Positions 45,158 through 54,140 of a stretch of DNA of 64,000 nt are shown here, one piece after another. Position 1 is the stretch's first letter. The number at the start of each line of letters is the position of its first letter. The stretch is from positions 1 through 64,000 of the forward strand of contig NZ_JACJSC010000027.1 of NCBI RefSeq assembly GCF_014697575.1. The letters are read 5' to 3'. This DNA is from Planktothrix sp. FACHB-1365 (GTDB taxonomy: Bacteria > Cyanobacteriota > Cyanobacteriia > Cyanobacteriales > Microcoleaceae). The notes beneath the pieces are model-generated. The model saw only the letters and a program-made list of their open reading frames with translations, was not told the origin of the DNA and did not search any database. A program made the position numbers and the translations under genes.

Positions 45158-45232
45158 GAGCTTGAATGAGAATAATGTAAAGTTGGGTAACTTAAAATAA
45201 ACGTTATGATATGTAACACTAGATTCAAGCGA

Positions 45233-45697
45233 ATGTCATACCCAGTTATGGAAGGTCACAATAGAACGGCTGAGATTAGTCAACAGATGAAAGAGAAGGG
45301 CTTACGCATTACGCCGCAACGGTTTGCGGTTTATGCTAATCTCTTGTCCCGTTGCGATCATCCTACGGTGGATGATATTCTCACGGATATTAATCGGGAA
45401 ATTCCTATTGCCTCAAAAGCCAGTGTATATAGTGCTTTGAGCGTTTTACGCGAAGTGGGATTAGTGCGGGAGGTGCTTCTGGATGAAGGCGTAACTCGCT
45501 ATGATGCCAAGGTTGAACCCCATCACCATTTTGTCTGTGAAGGCTGCGGTCAAATTAAAGATTTAGCCTGGGATGTGTTCAAAAATTTACAGCTTAACCC
45601 CTTACCATCAGGGTTTCAGGTGAATGCTTATGAGATTACCGTTAAAGGGTGTTGTGATCGCTGTAATTTAGACCGGGTACAAGAGCAAAATCCGTAA
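45233..45697 (+). CDS. PerR/Fur-family repressor
   Basis: A 154-residue Fur-family metalloregulator: winged helix with RITPQRFAVYANLLSRCDHPTVDDI and SKASVYSALSVLREVGLVREV, metal site HHHFVCEGCG and a structural zinc site of four cysteines in two CxxC pairs (CEGC, CDRC). Divergent placement beside rubrerythrin, with a palindromic operator between, points to the peroxide sensor PerR rather than the iron regulator Fur. ATG at 45233 is chosen; ATG at 45206 and 45248 are alternatives. Confidence 0.85.
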   Translation: MSYPVMEGHNRTAEISQQMKEKGLRITPQRFAVYANLLSRCDHPTVDDILTDINREIPIASKASVYSALSVLREVGLVREVLLDEGVTRYDAKVEPHHHFVCEGCGQIKDLAWDVFKNLQLNPLPSGFQVNAYEITVKGCCDRCNLDRVQEQNP

Positions 45698-45818
45698 AAT
45701 TACACAAAGCAACATCAGAGAACATTTTGAGGCGATCTGTACTTTTACAGAATCCGTTGTACTCGCATTCTGTTCCGAACACCTGTTAGAATAGAAGAAA
45801 TGTTACGAAACGTAACTT

Positions 45819-46031
45819 ATGCTGATTCCTATTCTAATAATTGATGTCGCCCTCGTTGCTTGGTCATTACACCTGATGAAACAAGCCGTCGAGTGCAAAG
45901 AATTTTCCTTTATGCTGGCTGGTATTTTAGTCGCCTTATCAGCCGCTGCTATGGGGGTTGTGTATTTCCTGATGGGCTCTTGCATTGACCACATTGCCCA
46001 AATGTCTCAACACGCTTATTCTTACTTTTAG
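45819..46031 (+). CDS. Small two-helix membrane protein
   Basis: A 70-residue protein with two hydrophobic segments (LIPILIIDVALVAWSLHL and FMLAGILVALSAAAMGVVYFLMG) and a His/Cys-bearing C-terminus (SCIDHIAQMSQHAYSYF). No family is recognised. It has its own strong terminator. A cyanobacterial small membrane protein is likely, but no function can be inferred. Confidence 0.65.
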   Translation: MLIPILIIDVALVAWSLHLMKQAVECKEFSFMLAGILVALSAAAMGVVYFLMGSCIDHIAQMSQHAYSYF

Positions 46032-46040
46032 TGGAAATTT

Positions 46041-46085
46041 GGAGTGTCCCAGACACCCTTGTCTGACACTCCAAAAAAATTTTTG
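46041..46085 (+). terminator. Strong hairpin terminator
   Basis: GGAGTGTC/GACACTCC (outer, 8 bp) and AGACA/TGTCT (inner, 5 bp) form a large stem, followed by A7 and T5. It ends the small membrane gene and also separates it from the tRNA promoter. Confidence 0.85.
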
Positions 46086-46093
46086 TAAACCCC

Positions 46094-46123
46094 TTGACAA
46101 ACCATCGGATTAACGACTATATT
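46094..46123 (+). promoter_or_regulatory. tRNA-Ala promoter
   Basis: TTGACA (46094-46099), an 18-bp spacer and TATATT (46118-46123), ending 12 bp before the tRNA, so the initiation point lies just upstream of it. Confidence 0.75.
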
Positions 46124-46135
46124 GGAATACTGCAA

Positions 46136-46208
46136 GGGGTTATAGCTCAGTTGGTAGAGCACCGCAATGGCATTGCGGGGGTCAGGAGTTCGAGTCTCCT
46201 TAGCTCCA
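46136..46208 (+). tRNA. tRNA-Ala (anticodon GGC)
   Basis: All four arms fold: acceptor GGGGTTA/TAGCTCC, D arm GCTC/GAGC with AGTTGGTA, anticodon stem CCGCA/TGCGG with loop ATGGCAT (GGC anticodon), and T arm AGGAG/CTCCT with TTCGAGT. The discriminator base is A and CCA is not encoded. It reads GCC and GCU codons. Confidence 0.96.
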
Positions 46209-46212
46209 TATT

Positions 46213-47742
46213 CTATAGTTTACATTTGTAGAGATATTCATATTTATGACGAATATAGTCCAGAAATGGATTAATGGTTAACGGGGAACCTGTGACCTGT
46301 TCAATTAACTCTTGGGTTGTAAACTTACGACCGTGTTGATAAATATTGTGTTGTAACCAGTCTAACAGTCGCTTCACGTTTCCCCGTTCAATTTCAAAGG
46401 GAATTTCAGGATCGTTATGAACAACTTTATCATAAATTTGAGCCGCGATTAAATTTCCTAATGTATAACTTTGAAACATTCCGCCAATCAATCCAACATA
46501 CCAATGTACATCCTGTAAAACTCCCTCGACATCTGTTGTGGGAATAACACCTAAATCCTGTCTATATCGTTCATTCCACGCTTGAGGTAAATCAGAAATT
46601 GCTAATTTTCCTTCTAACATCGCTAACTCTAAATCGAAGCGAATCATGATGTGTAAATTATAGGTAACTTCATCCGCATCCGTCCGAATTAAAGAAGGTG
46701 TCACTTTATTAATGGCTTGATAAAATTGCTGGGTGGTAACTTGTCCTAACTGTCGCATGAATACCCCTTGTAACCGAGGATAAAACCATTCCCAAAACCC
46801 ACGACTACGACCAATAATATTTTCCCATAAACGCGCTTGGCTTTCATGCAAACTAGAGGAGGCACCCCCCGCTAAAGGTGTCCCTTCTAACTCTGGAGAA
46901 ATTCTCTGTTCATAGAGAGCATGACCGGTTTCATGAATGGTACTAAATAATGCTTGTTCGAGATGGTGTTCATAAACACGAGTGGTAATTCGGACATCAT
47001 CAATGGAGAACTTTGTCATAAAGGGATGGAGAGTTTTATCTTGTCGTCCCCGTTGTAAGTCATAACCCAAACAGTGAATGACTCCGATAGTAAATTTTAA
47101 TTGTTCTTTAGAAGAAAAATTTTGATATAAATAAGAGTCATCTAAAAGAGAAGAGTTTGCAATTGTCTCGACGATGGGAACTAACTGTTGACGCAAAGGT
47201 TCAAACAGCGATCGCACCGTCGCCACCGTTATTCCCTCATCCTGTAAGTCAATTAAGGGATCGGCAATATGGTCATACCCTGGAAAACACCGAGCATATT
47301 CCTGGCTTAATTCTAAGGTTGTTTGTAAATAAGGCTGAACAATGGCAAAACTTTCGGCTTCCCGTGCTTTTCCCCAAGCATTATAGGTGGCTGATTGATG
47401 TTGAGAAATCTCGGCCATGAGTTGCGAGGGAACCCGCACCGCCCGATCATAATCTCGACGGGTGACACGAATTAAACTGGCTTCTAGGGAATTATAGGGA
47501 AGATGAGTTTCTTCGGTTCGTAAGTCTTCTAATAGTTCTCCCAAAACTGGATCAATCAATTTTTCATGGGCGAGACGGCGTAAGGTTGCCATTTGTCGCC
47601 CTCTGGCGATCGCACCACCAGGAGGCATATAGGTTGCTTGATCCCAATGCAATAGGGAAATGGCTGCTTTAATATCGTTAATTTCCGTGAGGCGATTAAG
47701 CAGTTGTGTGAATTTAGGGTTTGGGGACAGGAAAGCGGACAT
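46213..47742 (-). CDS. Carboxypeptidase Taq (M32) metallopeptidase
   Basis: Zinc carboxypeptidase of family M32. The metal-binding HEXXH motif is TIHETGHALYEQ, followed by the conserved downstream EL(E)G/ESQARLWEN segment. Family starts such as AISLLHWDQATYMPPGG (residues about 27-43) are present. ATG at 47742 (MSAFLSPNPKF) is preferred over 47811. The product removes C-terminal residues from peptides in the cytoplasm. The 3' end lies 4 bp from the tRNA, so the tRNA and this gene converge. Confidence 0.9.
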   Translation of the reverse strand: MSAFLSPNPKFTQLLNRLTEINDIKAAISLLHWDQATYMPPGGAIARGRQMATLRRLAHEKLIDPVLGELLEDLRTEETHLPYNSLEASLIRVTRRDYDRAVRVPSQLMAEISQHQSATYNAWGKAREAESFAIVQPYLQTTLELSQEYARCFPGYDHIADPLIDLQDEGITVATVRSLFEPLRQQLVPIVETIANSSLLDDSYLYQNFSSKEQLKFTIGVIHCLGYDLQRGRQDKTLHPFMTKFSIDDVRITTRVYEHHLEQALFSTIHETGHALYEQRISPELEGTPLAGGASSSLHESQARLWENIIGRSRGFWEWFYPRLQGVFMRQLGQVTTQQFYQAINKVTPSLIRTDADEVTYNLHIMIRFDLELAMLEGKLAISDLPQAWNERYRQDLGVIPTTDVEGVLQDVHWYVGLIGGMFQSYTLGNLIAAQIYDKVVHNDPEIPFEIERGNVKRLLDWLQHNIYQHGRKFTTQELIEQVTGSPLTINPFLDYIRHKYEYLYKCKL

Positions 47743-47851
47743 GAGGAAACCGATCAATCGGATGTTGTGATTTAAGAACAGCTTAATCGATGTTGGACAG
47801 ATGTTGATCAATCCGTGTAATTGTTTTAGTTAAGAGGGAACAGGGAACAGG

Positions 47852-47883
47852 GAATTACGAATTACGAATTACGAATTACGAAT
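47852..47883. repeat. Heptamer tandem repeat (GAATTAC)
   Basis: Four and a half perfect copies of GAATTAC in the gap between the carboxypeptidase and the island. Like the ATCAGTT array at 6.9 kb, it is of the short tandem heptamer type. The rest of this 310-bp gap (47743-48055) holds no gene. Confidence 0.88.
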
Positions 47884-47926
47884 GGGCAATAGGGAACAGG
47901 GAAATGGGGAAATTAAAATTAACCTT

Positions 47927-48055
47927 GGTATCAAAATTTTTTAAACTTTACAAGAATATACGGATAAACGCTCATTAAAATGAACATTCAAGGTTTTAAT
48001 TGAGCCTGATTTGATGTAGAATTTAAGCGGCTTATTCAATACTGTCATCGATAAT
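47927..48055 (+). promoter_or_regulatory. Conserved leader A of the duplicated pair
   Basis: The 129 bp before the first winged-helix gene. It starts GGTATCAAAAT and ends CTTATTCAA, GTCATCGATAAT, then ATG. The same elements appear at the same distances (one base difference in total length) before the second winged-helix gene. The conserved block TTTGATGTA-AATTTAA around 48010-48025 is a probable promoter/operator element. Conservation in an otherwise diverging duplication suggests function. Confidence 0.6.
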
Positions 48056-48751
48056 ATGTCATCAACACCTTCTATAGATGCTTCTAATTCCGTTTCTTCT
48101 ACAACTGAAACGATTGAAACGACTCGTTTCCTCTTGACATTATGGGCCATGAGTTGTAAAGATGGCGAAGTCAAAAAAAGTGAATTGACCAGTAAAGTTA
48201 AGCAAAAACGCAAAGGCAAAAAGGTCGGTGTTTCTCAAAGTCTTTACGACGAACTACAAGCGGCGGATATCATCAAAATTTATAAGCGAAATCAAACGCC
48301 TATGGTATCGATTACCGATACTGGAAAACAACAGTTAATTGCGGCGTTAACAAATCCTGACTTTGTGTTTGATGCAACGGTTGTGGCGTCTCGGTTAGCC
48401 AATGGGTTAGTTGAGTTAATTCGAGAATTTTATCAAGGGGGAATTCCCGCGACATCGGTTAAACAAGCTGTTATTGCTTCTTATGAGGAGTTTAAAGCGA
48501 TCGCCCTTCAGGTGTATGATCAATTAAATAAAGATTATAACTATGATAACTTAGTTCCGATTTATCGCATTCGACGGACGATTGGGGATCAAGTTACTCG
48601 TTCACAGTTCAATGAATGGATGTTAGAAATGCAGGCTAATGATATTTTTCAATTCATGGAAGGTAGCGTAGAAGATAGCGCACCAGACAAAATTGAAGAT
48701 TCTATCAGCATAGAACTGGTTGGCTTACGTTGTTATGCTAAACGGTTATAA
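48056..48751 (+). CDS. Winged-helix protein, first copy
   Basis: A 231-residue protein with no enzyme motif. Residues about 24-105 (RFLLTLWAMSCKDGEVKKSEL through DTGKQQLIAAL) read as a winged-helix domain. Residues about 165-230 (LVPIYRIRRTIGDQVTRSQFNEWMLEMQ through RCYAKRL) read as a second helical/wing unit of the type that binds DNA or mediates protein contacts. It is the first gene of a five-gene block. The gene at 50888 is a paralogue, about three quarters identical by eye. It could recognise DNA, regulate the block, or act as a subunit of the ATPase next to it (47 bp gap). Confidence 0.75.
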   Translation: MSSTPSIDASNSVSSTTETIETTRFLLTLWAMSCKDGEVKKSELTSKVKQKRKGKKVGVSQSLYDELQAADIIKIYKRNQTPMVSITDTGKQQLIAALTNPDFVFDATVVASRLANGLVELIREFYQGGIPATSVKQAVIASYEEFKAIALQVYDQLNKDYNYDNLVPIYRIRRTIGDQVTRSQFNEWMLEMQANDIFQFMEGSVEDSAPDKIEDSISIELVGLRCYAKRL

Positions 48752-48797
48752 AGCTTTTCTAATTATTCCTTATTCACCCATTATTTTTGGTTAAATC

Positions 48798-50672
48798 ATG
48801 AATACTTCTGAGTTTAGTAACATTGACGCGCTGATTCAGCAATATAACCCGTTTGCTGGACATACAGTGGTTAGAAATTCTCAAGTTTGGGGCAAAAGTT
48901 TACCTGATGTCCCCTCCATTAATGCTCATGTTTCTGATACGGTTTTTGATGTTATTAATAAAATCAATCAAAACTCTATGCAAACGGTAGGGATTACAGT
49001 TTTTGGTGAAAAAGGATTAGGTAAAACTCAAGTGCTTAGTCGCATTCGCCATCATTATAAACAAACGGATCAAGTCTTGTTTATTTATATGGGAGACTAT
49101 GGAGAAAAACTCTCTAAAATCAAAAGCAAATTTCTGGAAACCCTAACTTCTAGTTTAAGAGCTTATGGTCAATATGAAGGCATCATGCAATGGCAAGAAA
49201 TAGCGGCTCATTTAATTAATGAAGCGAAAGGATGGAACTATACCGCAGAACAATATATTCAAAGATTTCCTGATTGGTTAAATAAACATTCAACTAAGGC
49301 TGTAGATCATTTTACCGACTTAATTTTTCCCAAACAAAATCAAATCATTGAAAATCCCTATATAGTCAGAGCTATTTTATGGACACTTTCTCGTCCCCAT
49401 GCTATCTATGCAACCTATTGGTTATCGGGGATGGAATTGGCAGAAAGACAAGCTCAAGATATGGGATTACCCAACTTCAAAACTGGTGAAAAAGAAGTAG
49501 AATCTTTTAAGACAACTTGCCAAATTCTGAATTTAGTGAGTCAATATAAAATTCCGCTTATCTGTTTTGATGAACTTGATGCTCCTTATGTTGATGAGTT
49601 AACGGGTTTTTCCTTAGTCCAAATCACTGCAAGTTTGGCTAAAGATTTATTCAACAATATTAAGCGAGGTTTGTTTTTTCTAGCAATGTATAAAAGCACT
49701 TGGGCACAAGTTACATCTTTGCCCCAAGCAGAAGCCCTTATTCATAGAATTGCGAGTTATCCTCAATTGGGACAACCTATTTTTTTAAACTATTTAAAGC
49801 CAGATGATATCATCGCATTAGTATCTCAATGGTTAAAGGAATTTTACGCCCAGCATCAAGTTGTTCCTCCTCATCCTTTATATCCATTTACGGAAGCTCA
49901 ACTGATAGAATTCGGTAAGAACAGACCAACGACTAGAGAAGTCTTGGGTTGGTGTGCTTCCCAGTGGAGAAAAGATTCTCCAGCTAACCTAGATGTCGTT
50001 AAACCTGCTTTTGAAAACGAACTCGCAGAAATTAAACAGAAGATTACTGACCTTTTAGAAGACAGTGATCAACTTGCGGAAACCTTAGCTTTTAGTTTTG
50101 AACGAATCATCGGAAAAACGATTGAAAATGTCAAAATTGAAAGTATCCAAAGATTTAAACAGACAAACTGTTATCTTCATTTCAAAATCAATGGAATAGA
50201 AAAGGGTCAACCTGTTAAAATTGGATTAGCTGTGATTCAGCAATCAGGAGGACGTGCTGTTCAAGCTATTCTTAAACAACTTGGAGATTATCAAAGATTT
50301 GATTTAACGCGAGGGTGTTTAGTTCGATCTAAAACAATTAGTCCTAATGCCAGATTAGCGCACAAATATCTCAACGAACTTCAAAACGAAAAAGGTGGAG
50401 AATGGGTTCGTATCCCAGAGGAAGATATTAAACCTTTATTAGCCATATACGCAGTTTACAAAAATCAAGAAAGTTATGGGTTAAAACCCGAACAAATTTT
50501 TGATTTTATCGAAAAATCAGAATTAGTTGTTAAAAATCCGATTATTTGTGAAATTCTGAGTGACCCTTCCGGTCAAGCACCTGATGGTTTAATTGATGAA
50601 GATATCCCCATTAGTATTCCTCAAGTTACCTCTGGTTTAGACAGTGACTTGACCTATAACTTTTTAGATTGA
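48798..50672 (+). CDS. P-loop ATPase with C-terminal conserved module, first copy
   Basis: A 624-residue AAA/STAND-like ATPase. Walker A is GEKGLGKT (70-77) and Walker B is PLICFDELD (253-261). Between them is a conserved QWQEIAAHLINEA block. A helical domain follows, and a C-terminal module from about 470 to 550 (IGLAVIQQSGG, DYQRFDLTRGCLVRSK, GGEWVRIPEEDIKPL) is shared with its paralogue at 51636. This module has the look of a degenerate nuclease-like or sensor fold. No transmembrane segments. I cannot place it in a named defence system; its partners (winged-helix proteins and a PD-(D/E)XK nuclease) suggest a DNA-directed ATPase. Confidence 0.75.
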   Translation: MNTSEFSNIDALIQQYNPFAGHTVVRNSQVWGKSLPDVPSINAHVSDTVFDVINKINQNSMQTVGITVFGEKGLGKTQVLSRIRHHYKQTDQVLFIYMGDYGEKLSKIKSKFLETLTSSLRAYGQYEGIMQWQEIAAHLINEAKGWNYTAEQYIQRFPDWLNKHSTKAVDHFTDLIFPKQNQIIENPYIVRAILWTLSRPHAIYATYWLSGMELAERQAQDMGLPNFKTGEKEVESFKTTCQILNLVSQYKIPLICFDELDAPYVDELTGFSLVQITASLAKDLFNNIKRGLFFLAMYKSTWAQVTSLPQAEALIHRIASYPQLGQPIFLNYLKPDDIIALVSQWLKEFYAQHQVVPPHPLYPFTEAQLIEFGKNRPTTREVLGWCASQWRKDSPANLDVVKPAFENELAEIKQKITDLLEDSDQLAETLAFSFERIIGKTIENVKIESIQRFKQTNCYLHFKINGIEKGQPVKIGLAVIQQSGGRAVQAILKQLGDYQRFDLTRGCLVRSKTISPNARLAHKYLNELQNEKGGEWVRIPEEDIKPLLAIYAVYKNQESYGLKPEQIFDFIEKSELVVKNPIICEILSDPSGQAPDGLIDEDIPISIPQVTSGLDSDLTYNFLD

Positions 50673-50759
50673 CAGAACTGCAATTTCATCGGAAAAATTC
50701 AGTTTTTCTCGACTGTGTTTTGAGTCGTGGGGTTGGATTGTTTTCTGACAATCTCCTCT

Positions 50760-50887
50760 GGTATCAAAATATTTTAACTTTCCCTAAATGTACGGATTGA
50801 TGCTCGTTAAACTGAATATCTCAGCTTTTAATTATTCCCGATTTGATGTAAAATTTAATCAGCTTATTCAAGACGGTCATCGATAAT
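50760..50887 (+). promoter_or_regulatory. Conserved leader B of the duplicated pair
   Basis: The 128 bp before the second winged-helix gene. GGTATCAAAAT, TACGGAT, TTTGATGTAAAATTTAA, CTTATTCAA and GTCATCGATAATATG match leader A in order and spacing. It suggests a second promoter within the block and common regulation of both pairs. Confidence 0.6.
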
Positions 50888-51595
50888 ATGTCATCAACAC
50901 CTTCTATAGATACTTCTAATGCTGTTGCTTCTACCACTGAGGTAACAAACAAAACTCGCTTTCTGTTAACCTTATGGGCCATGAGTTGTAGCAATGGTGA
51001 GGTTAAAAAAAGTGAATTGAACAGTAAACTTAAACAAAAGCGTCAGGGAACAAACTTTGGCGTTTCTCAAAGTCTTTACGAAGAATTACAAGCCACAGAT
51101 GCGATCAAAATTTATAAGCGAAATCAAACGTTAATGGTGTCTCTGACGGATACCGGAAAACAAATGTTAATCGCGGCGTTAACCAATTCTGATTTTGCTT
51201 TTGATACAACGATTATCGCCTCTCGGTTAGGGAATGGATTAATTAAGTTAATTCGAGAATTGAATCAAAGGGGAATTCCCACTACATCGGTTAAGCAACC
51301 TGTTATTGCTTCTTATGAAGAGTTTAAAGCGATCGCCCTTCAGGTGTATGATCAATTAAATAAAGATTATAACTTAAATGATTTAGTCCCAATTTATCGC
51401 ATCCGACGCACTATCGGTGAGCAGGTTAGCCGTTCACAATTCAACGAATGGGTGTTAGAAATGCAAGCTAACGATATTTTACAACTTATGGCAGGAGAAA
51501 TGCCCGATATAACACCGGATAAACGGGAAGACTCCATTACATTACCCAGTGGTGGTTTTCGCTACTACATCCAACGTTTAGATTCTGAAAACTAA
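50888..51595 (+). CDS. Winged-helix protein, second copy
   Basis: A 235-residue paralogue of the protein at 48056, with the same two winged-helix-like regions. The first 90 residues and the central SYEEFKAIALQVYDQLNKDY block are almost unchanged; the main differences lie after residue 195 and in the extended C-terminus (RLDSEN). It is followed after 40 bp by its own ATPase. The strong conservation, compared with the much more diverged ATPases, suggests that both copies bind the same target or recently exchanged sequence. Confidence 0.75.
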   Translation: MSSTPSIDTSNAVASTTEVTNKTRFLLTLWAMSCSNGEVKKSELNSKLKQKRQGTNFGVSQSLYEELQATDAIKIYKRNQTLMVSLTDTGKQMLIAALTNSDFAFDTTIIASRLGNGLIKLIRELNQRGIPTTSVKQPVIASYEEFKAIALQVYDQLNKDYNLNDLVPIYRIRRTIGEQVSRSQFNEWVLEMQANDILQLMAGEMPDITPDKREDSITLPSGGFRYYIQRLDSEN

Positions 51596-51635
51596 AACAG
51601 ATTTTTTTTTGTTTCCACCCTCACACCTAAATATC

Positions 51636-54134
51636 ATGACTAATTCTTCAGTTTCTCCACTTAACGAAATTCATGCAGCCATTAAAAGTAAGAACCCTTT
51701 TAAGAATGCTGGTATTGTTCAAGAACAAAATATCTGGGGTGAAGGGTTTCCTGATTTAACATCATTAAACAAAAAAGCGTCAGATACAGTTTTTAAAGCC
51801 CTTGAACAAGTTAAAAATAGTAAAACCAGTCATGAAAAAGTAGTAACACTGGTTTGGACAGCTTCGCAAGGAGTCGGAAAAACTCACAACTTAAAACGCA
51901 TTCGGAAACATCTTGAACAAGAAGGCGGAGGATTATTTGTTTATGGTAATGCCAATAAATATACTGATCTTAATTTAATTCAATATCAATTTCAACAAAC
52001 TTTAGCGAATAGTTTGGCTTATCCCGGTAGCCAAGGCGTATCACAGTGGCAAGAAGTGGCAGCAGCAATGGCAAATGAAGCTCTTAAAGCAATTGATCCG
52101 AATGCGGCTATCACTTCTCCTCCTCAACTGGTTAACCTATTTGATCAAGTTTATACCAATTGGTTAAATGAGGGTAAAAATTTAATGACTAAACTGAGTC
52201 AAAAAGTTTTGCAATCTAAACGTCAAGCCGATCCCTATTTTGTCCGTGCGATTTTATGGACACTTTCTCAAGATTATTCACCTTTAGCCATTAAATGGTT
52301 AGCGGGAGATGCTCTGGATCAAACAACGGCCGATTATTTAGGGCTTCCTTCCAACTTCAATAAAACCAATCAAGAGCGAGAATCTTATGCTTTTGATTCT
52401 ATATTGAAGATTCTTAACTTAGTGAGTCATTATAACTCAGTTATTATTTGTTTTGATGAACTTGAATCATTTAAAGTTAATGATGCGGGGTTTACAACCT
52501 CTCAAGTGATGGCGCAATTAGTTCACAATCTTTATAACTCTTTGATGCAATCGGAATTAGGTCAAGGCATTATTATTCTGACAGTAGTTTTACCTGATAT
52601 TTGGAAAAGTACAATCATGATGATGCCTAATAGCATTGTAGAAAGGATGTCAAAATATACTAATAAAAAACCGATCAACTTAGATCCTCTAAACAGTAAT
52701 TCTATTCTGGATTTAGTAGCTTTATGGCTACAAGAGGAATTATACAAACCTCTACATTTAACTCCTCCTCATCCGGTCTACCCGTTTGATGAAAATCAGC
52801 TAAGAGATTTCGGTAAAGAAAAACCTTCTGTTAGAGAAGTTTTAGCTTGGTGTGCAGAACATTTTGATGTTGATGATCCCTTACCTGATAATCCTGCAGA
52901 AAGATTCAAACTAGCTTTAGAACAAACCAGTCAATCTATCCCTGAAAATTATTTAGAGGATAATAATTTTATCGCTGAGGTTTTGGCTTTAGCCTTTAAA
53001 ACTTTGAAAGGTGAATGTTTAGAAGGAGAAACTTCAAGCGGAGAAAAACTTAATTCCGTCGTAATTCAAGATATTGCTGAAGTAGAACCTAAAGCTACAA
53101 ATCAAGGTTGGATCAATTTTAAATTAATAGGTCAAGAACAGGATAAACCGTTTAAAATCGGCGTTGCAGTCATTCAACAACTACACGGAATTTCTGTGGG
53201 TGCAGGAATTAAACGATTAAGTGATTATAAAACCTATGATCTAAGTCGTGGCTGTTTAGTTCGTTCCCAAGATCGAAAAATAAAAAAACAATGGGACTCC
53301 TATAATGTTATTAATCAAATGATTGAACAGCAAGGAGGAGAATGGGTTGATTTAAGCGGTGAAAATTTAAAACCTTTGATTAATATATATTCTGTTTTTC
53401 AAGAAAAAACCAACTATCGATTAAGCGAAGAAGAAGTCTTAGAATTTTCTCAAGAGTTAACAAAAAACAACTCATTGCTACTAGAAATTTTAAGTAAACC
53501 ATCTGGTCATATCAAACCCGATAATGGTGATGATATAGAACTGCTTAAAGCCCTTACTGAACATAATAAACCGAATCTTCAACCTGATAAACTGAATCCT
53601 GAAAATGGCGGTAAAGTTATAACTACTGACATTACGAATGGTGATGATAAAGCCTTGGTTAATGCTTTTACTGAACATAATAAACTGAATCCTGAAAATA
53701 GTGGTAAAGTTATAACTACTGACATTACGAATGGTGATGATCAAGCCCTGGTTAATGCCTTTACTGAACAGAATAAACCGAATCCTCCATCTGAGGAAAC
53801 GAATCCTAAAAAAGAAAAAAATATTGCATTTCTTTTCAACGGTTCTAAATATGAAGTCAGTTCTTGGAAAGAATTACTAATTACCGTTTGTAATTTAATG
53901 AAAAGTTATCATGCAACCGAATTTGATAAAGTTCTTAACCTCAAAGGTCGTGAACGTTATTACTTTAGTAATGATCCGAGTCACTTAAAAAGATCAGAGC
54001 AAATTCAAGGAACTGATATTTATGTAGAGATTAACTTAAGTTCCGAGAAAATCAAGAAAAATGTTAAAAATATTATTGCTTTATTTGGCTATCCAGAAGA
54101 TAGCATTTCGTTTGAAATTAAAGGAGAAAATTAA
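51636..54134 (+). CDS. P-loop ATPase with extended C-terminus, second copy
   Basis: An 832-residue paralogue of the ATPase at 48798. The conserved parts are Walker A TASQGVGKT (75-83), SQWQEVAAAMANEA, Walker B IICFDELES (270-278), and the C-terminal module GVAVIQQ, DLSRGCLVRSQ, GGEWVDLSGENLKPL. Overall identity is only about a third by eye. It then carries extra sequence: a two-unit 93-bp repeat (31 residues each, with a degenerate third unit upstream) and a final domain of about 100 residues with FNGSKYEV, LKGRERYYFS, GTDIYVEINLS, similar to small C-terminal modules at the ends of some defence-related proteins. The ATG at 51636 is preferred over an upstream non-ATG extension. Seven bp separate it from the nuclease gene. 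Confidence 0.75.
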   Translation: MTNSSVSPLNEIHAAIKSKNPFKNAGIVQEQNIWGEGFPDLTSLNKKASDTVFKALEQVKNSKTSHEKVVTLVWTASQGVGKTHNLKRIRKHLEQEGGGLFVYGNANKYTDLNLIQYQFQQTLANSLAYPGSQGVSQWQEVAAAMANEALKAIDPNAAITSPPQLVNLFDQVYTNWLNEGKNLMTKLSQKVLQSKRQADPYFVRAILWTLSQDYSPLAIKWLAGDALDQTTADYLGLPSNFNKTNQERESYAFDSILKILNLVSHYNSVIICFDELESFKVNDAGFTTSQVMAQLVHNLYNSLMQSELGQGIIILTVVLPDIWKSTIMMMPNSIVERMSKYTNKKPINLDPLNSNSILDLVALWLQEELYKPLHLTPPHPVYPFDENQLRDFGKEKPSVREVLAWCAEHFDVDDPLPDNPAERFKLALEQTSQSIPENYLEDNNFIAEVLALAFKTLKGECLEGETSSGEKLNSVVIQDIAEVEPKATNQGWINFKLIGQEQDKPFKIGVAVIQQLHGISVGAGIKRLSDYKTYDLSRGCLVRSQDRKIKKQWDSYNVINQMIEQQGGEWVDLSGENLKPLINIYSVFQEKTNYRLSEEEVLEFSQELTKNNSLLLEILSKPSGHIKPDNGDDIELLKALTEHNKPNLQPDKLNPENGGKVITTDITNGDDKALVNAFTEHNKLNPENSGKVITTDITNGDDQALVNAFTEQNKPNPPSEETNPKKEKNIAFLFNGSKYEVSSWKELLITVCNLMKSYHATEFDKVLNLKGRERYYFSNDPSHLKRSEQIQGTDIYVEINLSSEKIKKNVKNIIALFGYPEDSISFEIKGEN
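53595..53780. repeat. 93-bp tandem repeat (two units) within the second ATPase gene
   Basis: Two 93-bp units starting at 53595 and 53688, differing at only a few bases. Each encodes 31 residues of the form NPENxGKVITTDITNGDD, then LVNAFTE. A degenerate third unit precedes them (DNGDDIELLKALTEHNK). The low divergence indicates recent expansion of a flexible linker. Confidence 0.9.
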
Positions 54135-54140
54135 TCAATC

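Noticed and set aside
53490-53744. Minus-strand gene within the second ATPase
   Set aside because: It is a shadow of the 93-bp repeat; the translation is low complexity and has no start signal.
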